From Silene latifolia (lineage: Eukaryota; Streptophyta; Magnoliopsida; Caryophyllales; Caryophyllaceae), in the NCBI RefSeq assembly GCF_048544455.1, contig NC_133537.1, positions 152,374,058 to 152,438,057 of the forward strand: a stretch of 64,000 nucleotides of DNA, in the 5' to 3' direction. Numbering within the stretch: position 1 is the first letter of the stretch; every line of letters starts with the position of its first letter. A model generated the notes under the pieces. That model was given only the letters and a program-made list of their open reading frames with translations, had not been told where the DNA came from and ran no database searches. Below, piece after piece: positions 23,782-34,154 of the stretch. The position numbers and the translations under genes were made by a program.

Positions 23782-24897
23782 TATCCTTCCGCCTTTCTTC
23801 GGACCTTTGGATACGAGTGCGTGCCATGTTTCCGATTAGAGGTTACTCGACCTTTGGATACGAGTGCGTGCCATGTTTCGAGTCTTGGATACGATTTGGT
23901 ATCGTTTGTCGAATCGGGTGTCGCCCATCCCGAGAGTCTGGATCCAGGTTTAGACTAGGACCGTATTATGATCGTCGTCCTACCAAGAGGTTGGAGTCTA
24001 GGGGTCTGTCTTGTTTGAGTCAAAGCCTTTGTAAATGTCTTGCTGATTACGGTCATTGGCGTGTTCTTATATACGAGAGTGCACGTCTTCTATGATTGTT
24101 TGTGAGAGTCTTTGGTCCTATCGGATACTAGTGGTGAGATGCAAGCCCCTAGTTGCGATATGATCGCCGGGATTGATGTTCCCATCCGTTCTTATGGTGA
24201 GATGCAAGCCATAAGTATGAATGTGACATTAGTAGCCACGTCCCGTGCTATGGTTGTTAAGAGGTTTTCAAGTAATGGCTATTGGTTTCCATCCATGTAT
24301 TTTCTATTCAATTGATCCGTTGTTTACCTTCTTCATATGATTCGATGTCTAATCTCATATCCATGTTTTGGGTTACCTTGAATGCATGTTTAATATAATG
24401 TACCATGCCTATCTCATTAAGAATGCAATGTGCCTATCTCATTATGATTATCGTTTATATTCCCTTGTTCATATTATTCAAGTATGATGCATGATCAATA
24501 TGTTTAATTAAGTTCTTGCTTATGTGCATTTTGACATATTGTGGCCGGGAGAACCACGAGTTACTCCCCACCTGACCGTGGCGTTCATGTTTACATGAAT
24601 GACAGGTTTGTGATGCAGATTATGGGGAAGACGTGTGAGCTAGCGAGAACGTTGAACCTTGGACCTTAGTTATAGTTTGCCTAGACTCACCTATAGTTAG
24701 ACTTGTGTTTATTCGTGGGATATCTTTTCCCCATCGCACTCCGTTTTTAATTGTAAAACTTATTCATCTTACTTTTCATTTTCGTTTGATCACTTATGGT
24801 GGATTTCACACTTTAAACTTTAAAGGTTTTAAAAATCCCTTATCTTTCCGCTTAGATTTAATAGTTCTTTTGATGCCTCATCGAGGGGTGTCACAGT

Positions 24898-24911
24898 TGG
24901 TATCAGAGCAT
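24898..24911 (+). promoter_or_regulatory. Primer binding site of the LARD-like element
   Basis: TTGGTATCAGAGCA follows the LTR end (TCACA, 24895) after two bases. It matches the 3' end of plant initiator Met-tRNA. Confidence 0.85.
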
Positions 24912-27900
24912 ATGTTGCTCCCGACGCACACACGTATACCCCAAATTTAAATGTGAACTTGACCTTGAATAATGAATGAGAGATGGGTAGACTTAAGGAC
25001 CTAAGGTGGTAGTCTGTAGTGTGTTTGCTCTTTGTTAGGTTCTAACATGTTTGTTGATTGTCCTTTAATAATTTGTGTGCCCTTGGATCAATAACTGTAA
25101 ACTTACCAATGTGGTGATCAAGATTTGGTTCCTATTGCTGAGGATTGAAGATTTGTTCAACATTTGAAGAATGCTCCTACTTCCTCAAAGATGTTTCTCA
25201 TTTCTTTGTGTATCTTGCCTTATTCTTTATCTCTTGGTGCTTATCCTTCTTCTAAACTCTCTTATGTTTTGCTTGGAAGCTACTCCTATACCCCATAACT
25301 TGTTCCTTGTTCCTTGCTTATCCTCCCTTAACGCCTTTTGATAATACTCTTTCTTTTGAGGAATGTTGACCTTGGTTGGAAATTTGACCTTTGAGGAGAT
25401 TGTTTGTGGTTGACTCTTAATCCTGGTTTGGAGAGGATTTGATGTTGGAAAGACTTAGGTAGTGAGATGAGACATACTTAATGATTCTTAGACCTAAATC
25501 CTTGGTAAAGTGAGTATTCTTGATTGGTGGCATTATTTATGTTGTCAAGTGTGAGTTGCATTTGTTACTAAGGTTATAGAACTTGGCTTGTTGTTTATGG
25601 TTGAGATTTGAAAACCTTGGGAAGTATAGTAAGACGTGCCTTGGGATACTAATGCTTAGTACTTGACTTAAAATGGATGAAACTGAATGGTGGATTTGAG
25701 GATGTAGGATTTATTAAGTAAGTCGAGTTTGTGAATGGCTTTTGTAATCACTTTAGATATGAGAGTTTGATAATGTACGTGTGACCATATGAGAAATGCT
25801 AATTGTGGGATTATTAGTTGGTTTTAGTGAGTGATATTGATTACCACCTGAGGTATGGTATGAGAGTGAGACTAAGGTACATCATTGGAAAGTTTTAGCA
25901 TTTGTTTTAGTAACTAGAAAGGATAATGGTATGTTGATGACCATAATGGATTGGTGATGTGATTTGATATTAGCTTACCCTTGAGGGTTCTTGAGTTGAG
26001 AGAGACTTAGTATTGAGAAGTCTTTGTTAACCCTATGGTTTTAGGAACATTGAGGTTGTGTCAAGTACTTGAGGTAAATGGGTGCTTTTATACTTGAGTG
26101 GTAGATTTGCTTTAGAGAAATCCTAATATGTGATAGGATAGGTGAACAACGAATCTAACCAATTTATCAACCCGTAAGCGAGCGTTTATTTTTACCTTGA
26201 TCAGTCATAGAGGTGTAACCCTTTAAGAGAGACTTGCATATAAGGAATGAGATGAATTGCCTTGACCCTCGTTTTGGAATTTGGTCGTTTTGTTATGACG
26301 GTACGATATCCTAATAGGCGTGACCTTGTTAGAGAGAACCTTAAGTCTTAGAAAGTGTATGGTTTAAGCCCTAAAATCCCCCTCGTACCTTTAATCATCT
26401 TCCTTCCCTTCGTTCATACCTTGATTAGATTTATTTCTTAAGTATAAAAGTTTACTTGTCGTTTCCTTGCCTTGAATACCTCTCTAATTCTAATGTCTCT
26501 TACTGGTGTTAACTAGTTACCTTTACTATTGACTCCTTTAATCTCACACCTCGTCATGTTCATGTATCCCATTGAAATTTCCTATCATTTCTTAACCTAG
26601 TTATTGCTCTTGTTTCTTTAGTGGAGTGATGGCATTGTTGGCTACGTTGTAGAGTGAGTGAGATGCTCTTTGAGGATTCTTTGTGAACCTTGATTTCGTC
26701 AAAATTGGATTAGTGGAACTCGAGTTGAGTTGGGTAGGAAAAATTGTATGACAAACCTATTTACTTTTGGTTGGTGGTCTTTATGATTTGGGAATGTGAT
26801 CATCTATGCTTGTGAATTCGGGTGTGAATAAGATTTTGGTTTGGAGTGTTAGAAAGTATGAAGACCTTGAGATTTTGACCTTTGATTAAGGATTTTACCA
26901 TAGTGAGAACTCCTAGTAGTCGATAGTTGGTTATGTGTGTAACTCTGTTAGTAGTTTTGATCTTTCGTGGAAATCGTTTATAGATGACTTATATTTGAGG
27001 GTTATGGAATCACAATTGTGGTGGAGTGACTTGACCCACGGGATAGCATAGGAGTAAAGTGTGCAGGTATTTTGAGGAAATTCTTGGGAGTTATGTGGTT
27101 ATGAGTTACCGTTCAGGATGACTTTGTTGTTTGAGATTTGTCTTTCTGGCGTTTCCTTGTTGTTTAAATTCCTTCCCTCCTTAAGCATAAGCATTTCCGT
27201 TCATACCTCTCTTCTTCGCTTCATCATGCTCCTCCTTTAAATTTGATACTCGTAACTTGTGAAATTCAATCTTTGATATCCTCGTAGACTCGATTTCAAC
27301 ACTTCTCCTAGGAAGTTCATCATAGCTCTTTTGTTGGTAAAGTTTGAACCCTCTTAGCGTACCTTGTGTTCATGATATCTAAGTTCTCTTCATTTCGTAC
27401 TATTTCTAAACATTTCAAGCTACCACTTTTGATCCATTGTTAAAAGTTTATGTTACTTTTATAAAACCCTACCTATTTTAAAGGTTTGAAAATGGGAATT
27501 TGATTTAGTTCTCCTTTTGTTCTATGAGTACAACTTCTTTTTATTGATTTTAATTGCTAAACCCGAGTTACTTTTAATTTTGCTCAATTTCTAACTAACT
27601 TTGACCTACTTATGATTCCTTTGTCAGAGTTTAATACTATATTTTCGGAAATTTGACTTCCTTTTGAGTTTAAAAGTGAAACCTTTATCTCTAATTTGAC
27701 TTTGGCAAAAGAAAATTTGAGTGAATTGCCTTTTTCTTTTGATTTTAAGGTTGATCGGATGTTAGAACTCGTTATTTGAAACGTTTAATAACTTGTTCTA
27801 CGCTTGTCGGCGAATGATTTTCGTTTTAAATTTGTCTTTGACTTGGAAAGTTAGCGTTCTTGTGTGCACGACAAGAGCAATTTCGTTCCATGAATGAGAC

Positions 27901-28218
27901 TTATACTTTGAAAACTCTTCATTAATGTTTTTGAAAGTATTTTGATTTTCGATTTATACAAATAATTTGCTTTTGACCATATCTTCGATTTGGAATGTGA
28001 TGTTCTTGAATGCGCAACGAGAGCATTTTCGTTCCTTTGATGAGAATCTGGTTCTGTCGGAAAATTTTATTTGAGACTTCTGAAAGGATTTTGATTCTTA
28101 CGATAAGTAACCTTTTATTGTTTTGGTTACCAATTTTAAAAGTTCAGTTTTACTTTTTATAACCTTTCTTTTCTACCTTCAAGTTTCGAGGACGAAACTT
28201 TTTAAAACATGGGGTGAT
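24912..28218 (+). other. Non-coding interior of the LARD-like element
   Basis: About 3.3 kb hold no ORF of note and no recognisable gag, protease, RT or integrase motif on either strand. It is T/G-rich with many TTGAG and TTGAC words. The last 60 bases include GAGGACGAAAC and AAAACATGGGGTGAT, which serve as the polypurine-tract region just before the 3' LTR at 28219. I infer that it is a template-only interior, conserved for packaging or transcription if for anything. Confidence 0.7.
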
Positions 28219-31030
28219 TGTAACACCCGCGAATTTTCCATTTTGACATTTATAATTTAATTAACCATTCTATGGTCTTATTTATATTTTAAATTATTTA
28301 ATTTAATTAATTTCATTATTAAACATGATTTTTATAAATATTATATTTTTAAAGCTTAAGTTATACAAAATAAATATTTTGGTCGGATAATAATGATAAT
28401 AATAATAATATTCTCCGTCTTGAGTTGTAGTGGGCTTGAGACGTAAATTCATGTGTATATCGACTCAATTTTGCTTATTGGGCCTAGTATGACCAATGGA
28501 CTCACCTACTACTCCTTCCTCCTCATCAAAATAATGAGGGAAAACCCTAACCCCTCCTCCTTCCTCACAATTTCAGCAACACCACCACAAACACAAACAC
28601 CATTTTCATACTCTCCTCTTACAAATCTTCAAAACACCATAACTTGCTCAATTCTTATCCGAATCAAGTGATTTTCGCGTCTATCTCTTCCTCTCATCGC
28701 CCTCCATCTTTCTAGGTAAGAAAAGATCCGACTTTCCTCCTTATTTAGGGCTGTCGACCCATATTACACATGGTACCCTTTTTCTAGTTTCGATTCTTAG
28801 TCTTAATTTGTGTTTTCTCATGTCTAGGAGAAAGATTAGTTAACCCGGAAGTGGATTCTTGAAAGGTAGATGAGTATATTGTGGATTTAAGTGCAAAAAG
28901 GTAACGGTGATGGGTTACTCGACATTATGTCAAATTTGTGTGTTTATATGTTGTAGTTTGTTCATGTGTATGTTAAAGTTTGAATCTTTTCTTGTTTCAC
29001 ATGTTTGTTGTTGAATGAGTTTGTATGAGAAACCATCTCATGGTTAGTTGAAGGAATTTCCAATCCTTTGGGTTACATGAATGTTTATATGGATGAATTA
29101 GTAAAGAAACCATCTTATTCATGCTTAATAATTGTGTTTAATTATGTCACGAATTTGTTAGTTTGGAATTGTTTGAATTTGAATCGAACCTTGTGTTTTA
29201 ATCCCTCTTTTATGCTTTGATTTCACCCTTAATACTTGTATAAAGTTGCTTGGGTAATATATGGTGGAATTAGGATTGTATTGGCATGATAAAAAAATGA
29301 TTTGGGGATGAAGGTGAAGTTGTTGTGTCGTGCAAATCCGCATCTAGGCGCAGGCTGCGCACCTCGGCGCAGGCTGCGCACTCAGCCTGGACCAGTTTTC
29401 TTAAAATGGCCATAACTTCTTCGTTACTTGTTTGTTTGAGGCTTATGACCTACCGTTAGAACCGCAAGAGGATAAGCTATCACCTCCAACTGGTTTCACC
29501 TCATTATCATGTATAGAACTCAAGTTATGACCGTTTGAAGTTGACCCTTGTTGTAGTCGAGTACTAAACTTGTTGTTATAGATTGGGTTTTGAGTTTCTT
29601 GTTGGGTATGCATCTTAACTTTGGTTCTAATGCTTGTGTATGATGTGTTGAGACTCTTTTATCATGGGAGTACTTGATGTTTCTTATACCTTTATACTTA
29701 TACATGCTTCACATGAATTGTTTACGTTATGTTTGTGCAATCTTTTCCACTCGTATTTGTGACCCAAGTGCGACGACTTACATTGTGCGACGACTTGACT
29801 TTCCCTATTTACCCCTTTCGGACCTTTGGTCACGAGTGTGAGCCATGTTTTCGGATTGGGTTATCTTTCCTTCTTTGGACCTTTGGTACGAGTGCGTGCC
29901 ATGTTTCCGAATTAGGATATCCTTCCGCCTTTCTTCGGACCTTTGGATACGAGTGCGTGCCATGTTTCCGATTAGAGGTTACTCGACCTTTGGATACGAG
30001 TGCGTGCCATGTTTCGAGTCTTGGATACGATTTGGTATCGTTTGTCGAATCGGGTGTCGCCCATCCCGAGAGTCTGGATCCAGGTTTAGACTAGGACCGT
30101 ATTATGATCGTCGTCCTACCAAGAGGTTGGAGTCTAGGGGTCTGTCTTGTTTGAGTCAAAGCCTTTGTAAATGTCTTGCTGATTACGGTCATTGGCGTGT
30201 TCTTATATACGAGAGTGCACGTCTTCTATGATTGTTTGTGAGAGTCTTTGGTCCTATCGGATACTAGTGGTGAGATGCAAGCCCCTAGTTGCGATATGAT
30301 CGCCGGGATTGATGTTCCCATCCGTTCTTATGGTGAGATGCAAGCCATAAGTATGAATGTGACATTAGTAGCCACGTCCCGTGCTATGGTTGTTAAGAGG
30401 TTTTCAAGTAATGGCTATTGGTTTCCATCCATGTATTTTCTATTCAATTGATCCGTTGTTTACCTTCTTCATATGATTCGATGTCTAATCTCATATCCAT
30501 GTTTTGGGTTACCTTGAATGCATGTTTAATATAATGTACCATGCCTATCTCATTAAGAATGCAATGTGCCTATCTCATTATGATTATCGTTTATATTCCC
30601 TTGTTCATATTATTCAAGTATGATGCATGATCAATATGTTTAATTAAGTTCTTGCTTATGTGCATTTTGACATATTGTGGCTGGGAGAACCCTGAGTTAC
30701 TCCCCACTGACTGTGGCGTTCATGTTTACATGAATGACAAGTTTGTGATGCAGATTATGGGGAAGACGTGTGAGCTAGCGAGAACGTTGAACCTTGGACC
30801 TTAGTTATAGTTTGCCTAGACTCACCTATAGTTAGACTTGTGTTTATTCGTGGGATATGTTTTCCCCATCGCACTCCGTTTTTAATTGTAAAACTTATTC
30901 ATCTTACTTTTCATTTTCGTTTGATCACTTATGGTGGATTTCACACTTTAAACTTTAAAGGTTTTAAAAATCCCTTATCTTTCCGCTTAGATTTAATAGT
31001 TCTTTTGATGCCTCATCGAGGGGTGTCACA
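28219..31030 (+). repeat. 3' LTR of the LARD-like element, intact
   Basis: This LTR has TGTAACACCC...GGTGTCACA ends and is complete. It shows the uninterrupted state of the region that carries the copia insertion in the 5' LTR. The four approximately 33-bp units lie at about 29818-30017. Two perfect GCGCAGGCTGCGC palindromes lie at 29348-29360 and 29367-29379. Short ORFs in it are shared with the other LTR simply because the LTRs are near-identical. Confidence 0.93.
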
Positions 31031-31409
31031 GATAGGCTCGTGTTTGTCATTATTAAAAGTATTAAACTCCAAAGCATCAACTACCATATTTCTATATGGG
31101 TTATCATTTTGTTCGGTTTGAGGTTGCTCAGTAATTGGAGAATATGGTTCTCCATGACAAATCCAATTATAATAATTTGGAGAAAATCCATTTGTATAAA
31201 GATGTTCTTCTACTTGAATGTAATGAAAATATTTCAAGTATTTACATTTACTACAAGGACACCTAAGTTTATTTTCTACCAAATCATATCCATCTTGTTG
31301 TTTAGCAAACTCAATAAACTCAAGAACCCCCTTTACAAATCTACCAGTGGGACGTTTCCTCTTATCTACCCTATCTTCGTACATCCATTTGCGTTCCGAT
31401 CTCTTCATT

Positions 31410-32214
31410 TTAATCTAAAAAATATTCCAAACAATAATTTTTATTATACCAATATTATACTAACATTATACCAACATTATACTAACATTAGACTAGTATT
31501 ATTAACACTAGCAATTTACTAAACTAACATTAGACTAGTATTATAACAACATTATACTAACATTAGACTAAATCTTGTAATTAAGTATACTAACATCATC
31601 AAAATCACCAATACATTGTCAACTACAACCCTAATTCAAATAATATTACCAATTTCACAAAAATCCCCAATTCATATTCACCCTAATTATCAATTTATAC
31701 AAACCCTAACTAATTAAACATCATAACAACATCGAAATTAGTGGTTGTTTATACTAACCAAACTAACTACAAGAACAAATTCAACAAACAAATCAAAAAC
31801 TATACTATAATTAACATATACTAATAACACAAATACTAACTAAACTAAAATTAACTTATACTAACCAAACTAAATCTACCTTAAACTTAACATACTAAGA
31901 ACACTAATATACTAAATAAACTAATTACAATAACAAATTAAACAAATTAAACTAAACTTAATCTAAGAAATTGAAATTATAAACAAAGATTCATACCTTC
32001 TTCAAATCAAATTAGTGTTGTTCGGTGGTTGGGTGGTCGCCGGTGGTGGGGTCGGATGGTGTTGATGGGCGACAGCGATGATTGTTGGCGCGGTGACGAT
32101 GGCGCGGCGTCGTGTTCTTGTCGTCCTTCTCTATTTTTTTTCGAATTGGTAAAGTAAGAGAGAGGGGAAGGAAATCTGGGTATATGGTGTGAATTGGGCG
32201 GGCGACGGTTTCTG
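31410..32214. other. 5' region of CACTA tnp2, with ATTATACTAACA minisatellite
   Basis: This is the leader upstream of the tnp2 start. From about 31440 to 31575 short units like ATTATACTAAC are repeated imperfectly. AT-rich sequence with many ACTAA words runs to 31990. A GC-richer part at 32030-32210 probably holds the promoter. I see no gene. Confidence 0.55.
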
Positions 32215-32414
32215 GCGGCGGAACAGTGCTCGGTCGCTACTTTAGCGACTAAAAGTGGTCGCTATTTGCTGAAATCAATCGCTATTTTTTTTAAAAAGTC
32301 GTCGCCAATTTGGCGACGGGTTGCAGTCGCCCGAATTTTTTGCTAGTCGCCAATTTCGAGACTATGCGTTTTCGTCGCCTAGTTTGGTAGCCCGAGAACG
32401 AAATTCTTGTAGTG
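32215..32414 (-). repeat. Right CACTA terminus with subterminal repeats
   Basis: This is the mirror of the left end. GTCGC, GGCGAC and TCGCTA motifs recur from about 32225 to 32395, followed by the inverted CACTACAAGAA end. The right array is shorter than the left. The end is the 5' side relative to the two minus-strand genes. Confidence 0.85.
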
Positions 32415-32416
32415 GT

Positions 32417-32477
32417 TTTTCCATAGTCCATAATTCTTCCCATCAAAGATATGACACTTAAGATACTTGGAATCCAT
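32417..32477 (-). pseudogene. gag N-terminus of the Sirevirus-like element, cut off by CACTA
   Basis: An ATG at 32477 opens a frame that begins MDSKYLKCHIFDGKNYGLWK. This is the start of a copia gag (DUF4219/UBN2 type, with the usual F-D-G-x-N-Y-x-x-W pattern). The frame stops abruptly at the CACTA border. It resumes in frame at 7462 once the CACTA and one copy of its GTT target duplication are removed. The separation is therefore an insertion, not a rearrangement. Confidence 0.85.
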
Positions 32478-32571
32478 TTCACACGTGTAAGGCAGCGGAA
32501 TTAAAATAAAATAAAAAGATAAAGAGATAGACGGATCAGCCTCTTTGCGGTTAGGCAATCAAGAGCACGAG

Positions 32572-32583
32572 GCTCTGATACCA
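32572..32583 (-). promoter_or_regulatory. Primer binding site, initiator Met-tRNA type (Sirevirus-like element)
   Basis: On the minus strand the sequence TGGTATCAGAGC lies two bases inside the LTR end. This is the classic site matching the 3' end of plant initiator Met-tRNA, used to prime minus-strand cDNA synthesis. It fixes both the orientation of the element and the LTR border. Confidence 0.85.
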
Positions 32584-32585
32584 AT

Positions 32586-34154
32586 TGAAAAGTCTATCCA
32601 AGTCAAAATACTCCGGGGGGGGGGGGTGAATTGAGTATTTAGAAACTTATGCCCGCTTTTTATTTTATATCTAAATATTTAATTACTTAAAGTTTATTGA
32701 TTAAAATTTAACTAATTAACTAAACGATTTATAAACGTAATGAAATGAACAATAAAGAGAATTGCAAGGACACGCGATATTTGAAGTGGTTCAGCTTCAC
32801 ACGTCGAAGCCTACGTCCACTATTCTCGATTAATAATTTAGTACCTTTCTCTGGATTACAAAATTATCAACCCACTCGTATAACTAACTCTAGTTATAAC
32901 TCGATTTGAATATTGCTAGATATTCGATTTTGACTATCTTAAGTTACTAAGAAAGCACTTGATTGTTCCTCTAGGTGTTCACACAATTGAACGAGTAGAA
33001 ACAAAATGAAGTACTATTATCTTATAACATAACCTTAAGAAATAATATTTTCGTAAAAGATTTTCAATTGCAAAACAATAAAAATACTCGAGAATTTAAA
33101 CTCAAATTGTTTGCAAGGAATTTTTATGTTTCGAAAAGCTTGTTTGAATTAATGAACATCATAAGTATATAGAGTAGAAGAGAAAAACTAGGGTTTTGGT
33201 CGAATCCCTAGGGGTGCCGTGAGGCAAGGTAGATTGTTTCATAAGAAACAAATCTTATCTCTTCTTAATTTAATGTACTAAATATTTTGATTAAGTAAAT
33301 AAGGTAAATCTAATATAATTGATAAGATATGAAATATCTTATAGCAATATATTATATATTTGCCCTAATAATATTTACTTGCATAGGGAGTTAATTCGGC
33401 CTCCACATGGCTCAAAAGCCCACCTTAGCCGAAACCCTAGGTCAAAATATCAAGGAGTAGATTGGGGTTAGGTTTAGATAATTTAGCAAACCCTAGGTAG
33501 CATGACGACTCATAAGTCGTTTTACTAGCCAATAGGATAACATAAATTATTCATTCTAAACAACCCGTATTTCATCTCTATCATATACACACATGATTTC
33601 GAAACATATTTAAAGAATTTTATCTTTTGAAAATTGATTTTAAAACTATTAAAACCGTGCCTTTAGAATGCAACCCAAAGTTATAGTACAAATAGCTATA
33701 ACTTTAAGTTTGGTAAGTAAAGTTATAGGTGAAATTGTTATAACTTTACCTTCCCAATATTACTTCTTAAGATACCATTATTAGATGATGTCCTATACTA
33801 GCTAATCTTCCTGGAGATCTTCAGTGGTAGGATCATCTCTTAATCTTGATCATAATTAGCCCTTCATCTTGAGCTTGTTATAGACTTGATCGAGCCTTTT
33901 GCTTGAGTGATCATCATACTTGAAACTTGTTACAGTTACTATGATGCTTTAAGAATCTTCAATGTTATAGCTCAATCTGCTATAACATTACTTGAACGAT
34001 GCTTCACAAATATTCAATGTTATAGCAAAGGTTGCTATAACATTTACTTGCTTAAATTGTAAACTTTAATCAATCTATTAAAGACTAAACAAACGATTAC
34101 GAGCAAGAGTATATATAATATAAAGTACACACTTGTCATTATCAAAACTAATCA
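32586..34154 (-). repeat. 5' LTR of the Sirevirus-like element
   Basis: The LTR runs from TGAAAAGT to AACTAATCA on the plus strand, so it has TG...CA ends. Its 3' border is fixed by the primer site two bases away. It contains a C/G-homopolymer tract near 32613-32626 and four copies of a 23-bp dyad (33680-33702, 33722-33744, 33964-33986, 34019-34041), described under findings. The partner LTR is outside the window, so the outer border at 34154 rests on the CA end and a possible TATAT duplication. It was not checked against a second copy. Confidence 0.7.

Larger units (their letters stand above)
13218..24895 (+). repeat. 5' LTR of the LARD-like element, interrupted at 14924-23781
   Basis: With the nested copia element and one TATCC copy removed, this LTR is about 2815 bp. 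It matches the 3' LTR (28219-31030, 2812 bp) with only about ten visible differences, for example in the GCGCAG palindrome block and near 24543-24590. Near-identity means a recent insertion. The LTR contains four tandem copies of a roughly 33-bp unit (CCTTTGG-x-ACGAGTGCGTGCCATGTTT); the copia element landed between copies two and three. Confidence 0.92.
13218..31030 (+). mobile_element. Non-coding LTR retrotransposon (LARD-like, Tekay-type ends) inside CACTA tnp2
   Basis: LTRs beginning TGTAACACCC and ending GGTGTCACA lie at 13218-24895 (interrupted) and 28219-31030. The element is flanked by the 5-bp duplication GATAG (13213-13217 and 31031-31035). A Met-tRNA-type primer site follows the first LTR, and a purine-rich tract precedes the second. 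The TGTAACACCC start and the GAGGACGAAAC stretch before the 3' LTR are typical of Tekay/Del chromoviruses of Ty3/gypsy. The 3.3-kb interior shows no gag or pol, so it is a large non-autonomous derivative that must use proteins from elsewhere. Without its own insertion it is about 8.95 kb. Confidence 0.9.
10027..31408 (-). pseudogene. CACTA tnp2-family transposase, split by LTR retrotransposon and mutated
   Basis: The start at 31408 gives an N-terminal transposase-associated domain (31408-31031: RKWMYEDR, FIEFAKQQDGYD, CPCSKCKYLKY, NWICHGE). It is cut by the insertion at 13218-31030. It resumes in frame at 13212 with EQEPNPQAKSFFEML and the tnp2 core (CPEGCMLFWGDD, CHPSDGEEWKRFD, GLCTDGFAPF, SWPMMITPYNLPPWLC). 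A frame change at about 12070 and a TGA in place of the Trp of LPYW (near 11930) follow. Then come NLDVMHIEKNFFEQ and further frame changes near 11400. An intron lies at about 11212-11304. DUF4218- and DUF4216-type regions then run to 10453. One TGA (10454) separates the tail 10446-10027, which ends in Glu/Asp runs made by triplet repeats. The enzyme would bind and cut the CACTA ends in the nucleus. Confidence 0.88.
7466..32414 (-). mobile_element. Autonomous-type CACTA (En/Spm) transposon, 25 kb with insertions
   Basis: The element begins CACTACAAGAA at 7466 and ends TTCTTGTAGTG at 32414. The inverted ends match at roughly 23 of the first 28 positions. It is flanked by the 3-bp duplication GTT (7463-7465 and 32415-32417), the hallmark of CACTA elements. 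It encodes a tnp2-type transposase followed by a Transposase_24 (TNPA-like) protein, both on the minus strand. Both ends carry dense subterminal repeats. Removing the LTR retrotransposon inside it (13218-31030) and one GATAG copy leaves about 7.1 kb. Both genes are damaged, so it could move only in trans. Confidence 0.95.
1..34154 (-). mobile_element. Sirevirus-like Ty1/copia retrotransposon, left end outside window
   Basis: Reading the minus strand from the right, I see an LTR (32586-34154), a Met-tRNA-type primer site, gag, protease, integrase, reverse transcriptase and RNase H, then a third ORF running off the window at base 1. The integrase-before-RT order is that of Ty1/copia. A very long gag with a coiled coil and a third ORF behind pol are features of the Sirevirus clade. 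The other LTR would lie left of the window. A possible 5-bp duplication, TATAT, follows the LTR at 34155. Many stops and frameshifts show the copy is dead. A CACTA element (7466-32414) splits the gag, so the original element occupied only about 9.2 kb of the window. The lineage name is my inference; the domain order is seen. Confidence 0.8.

Noticed and set aside
29729-30451. Conserved ORFs in both LARD LTRs (for example starting MFVQSFPLVF)
   Set aside because: Identity between the copies follows from LTR identity, not protein selection. The frames are built on the 33-bp repeats.
32613-32626. G-run and C-run in the Sirevirus LTR as a G-quadruplex
   Set aside because: A single homopolymer run without separated G-tracts is more likely slippage or a sequencing artefact.
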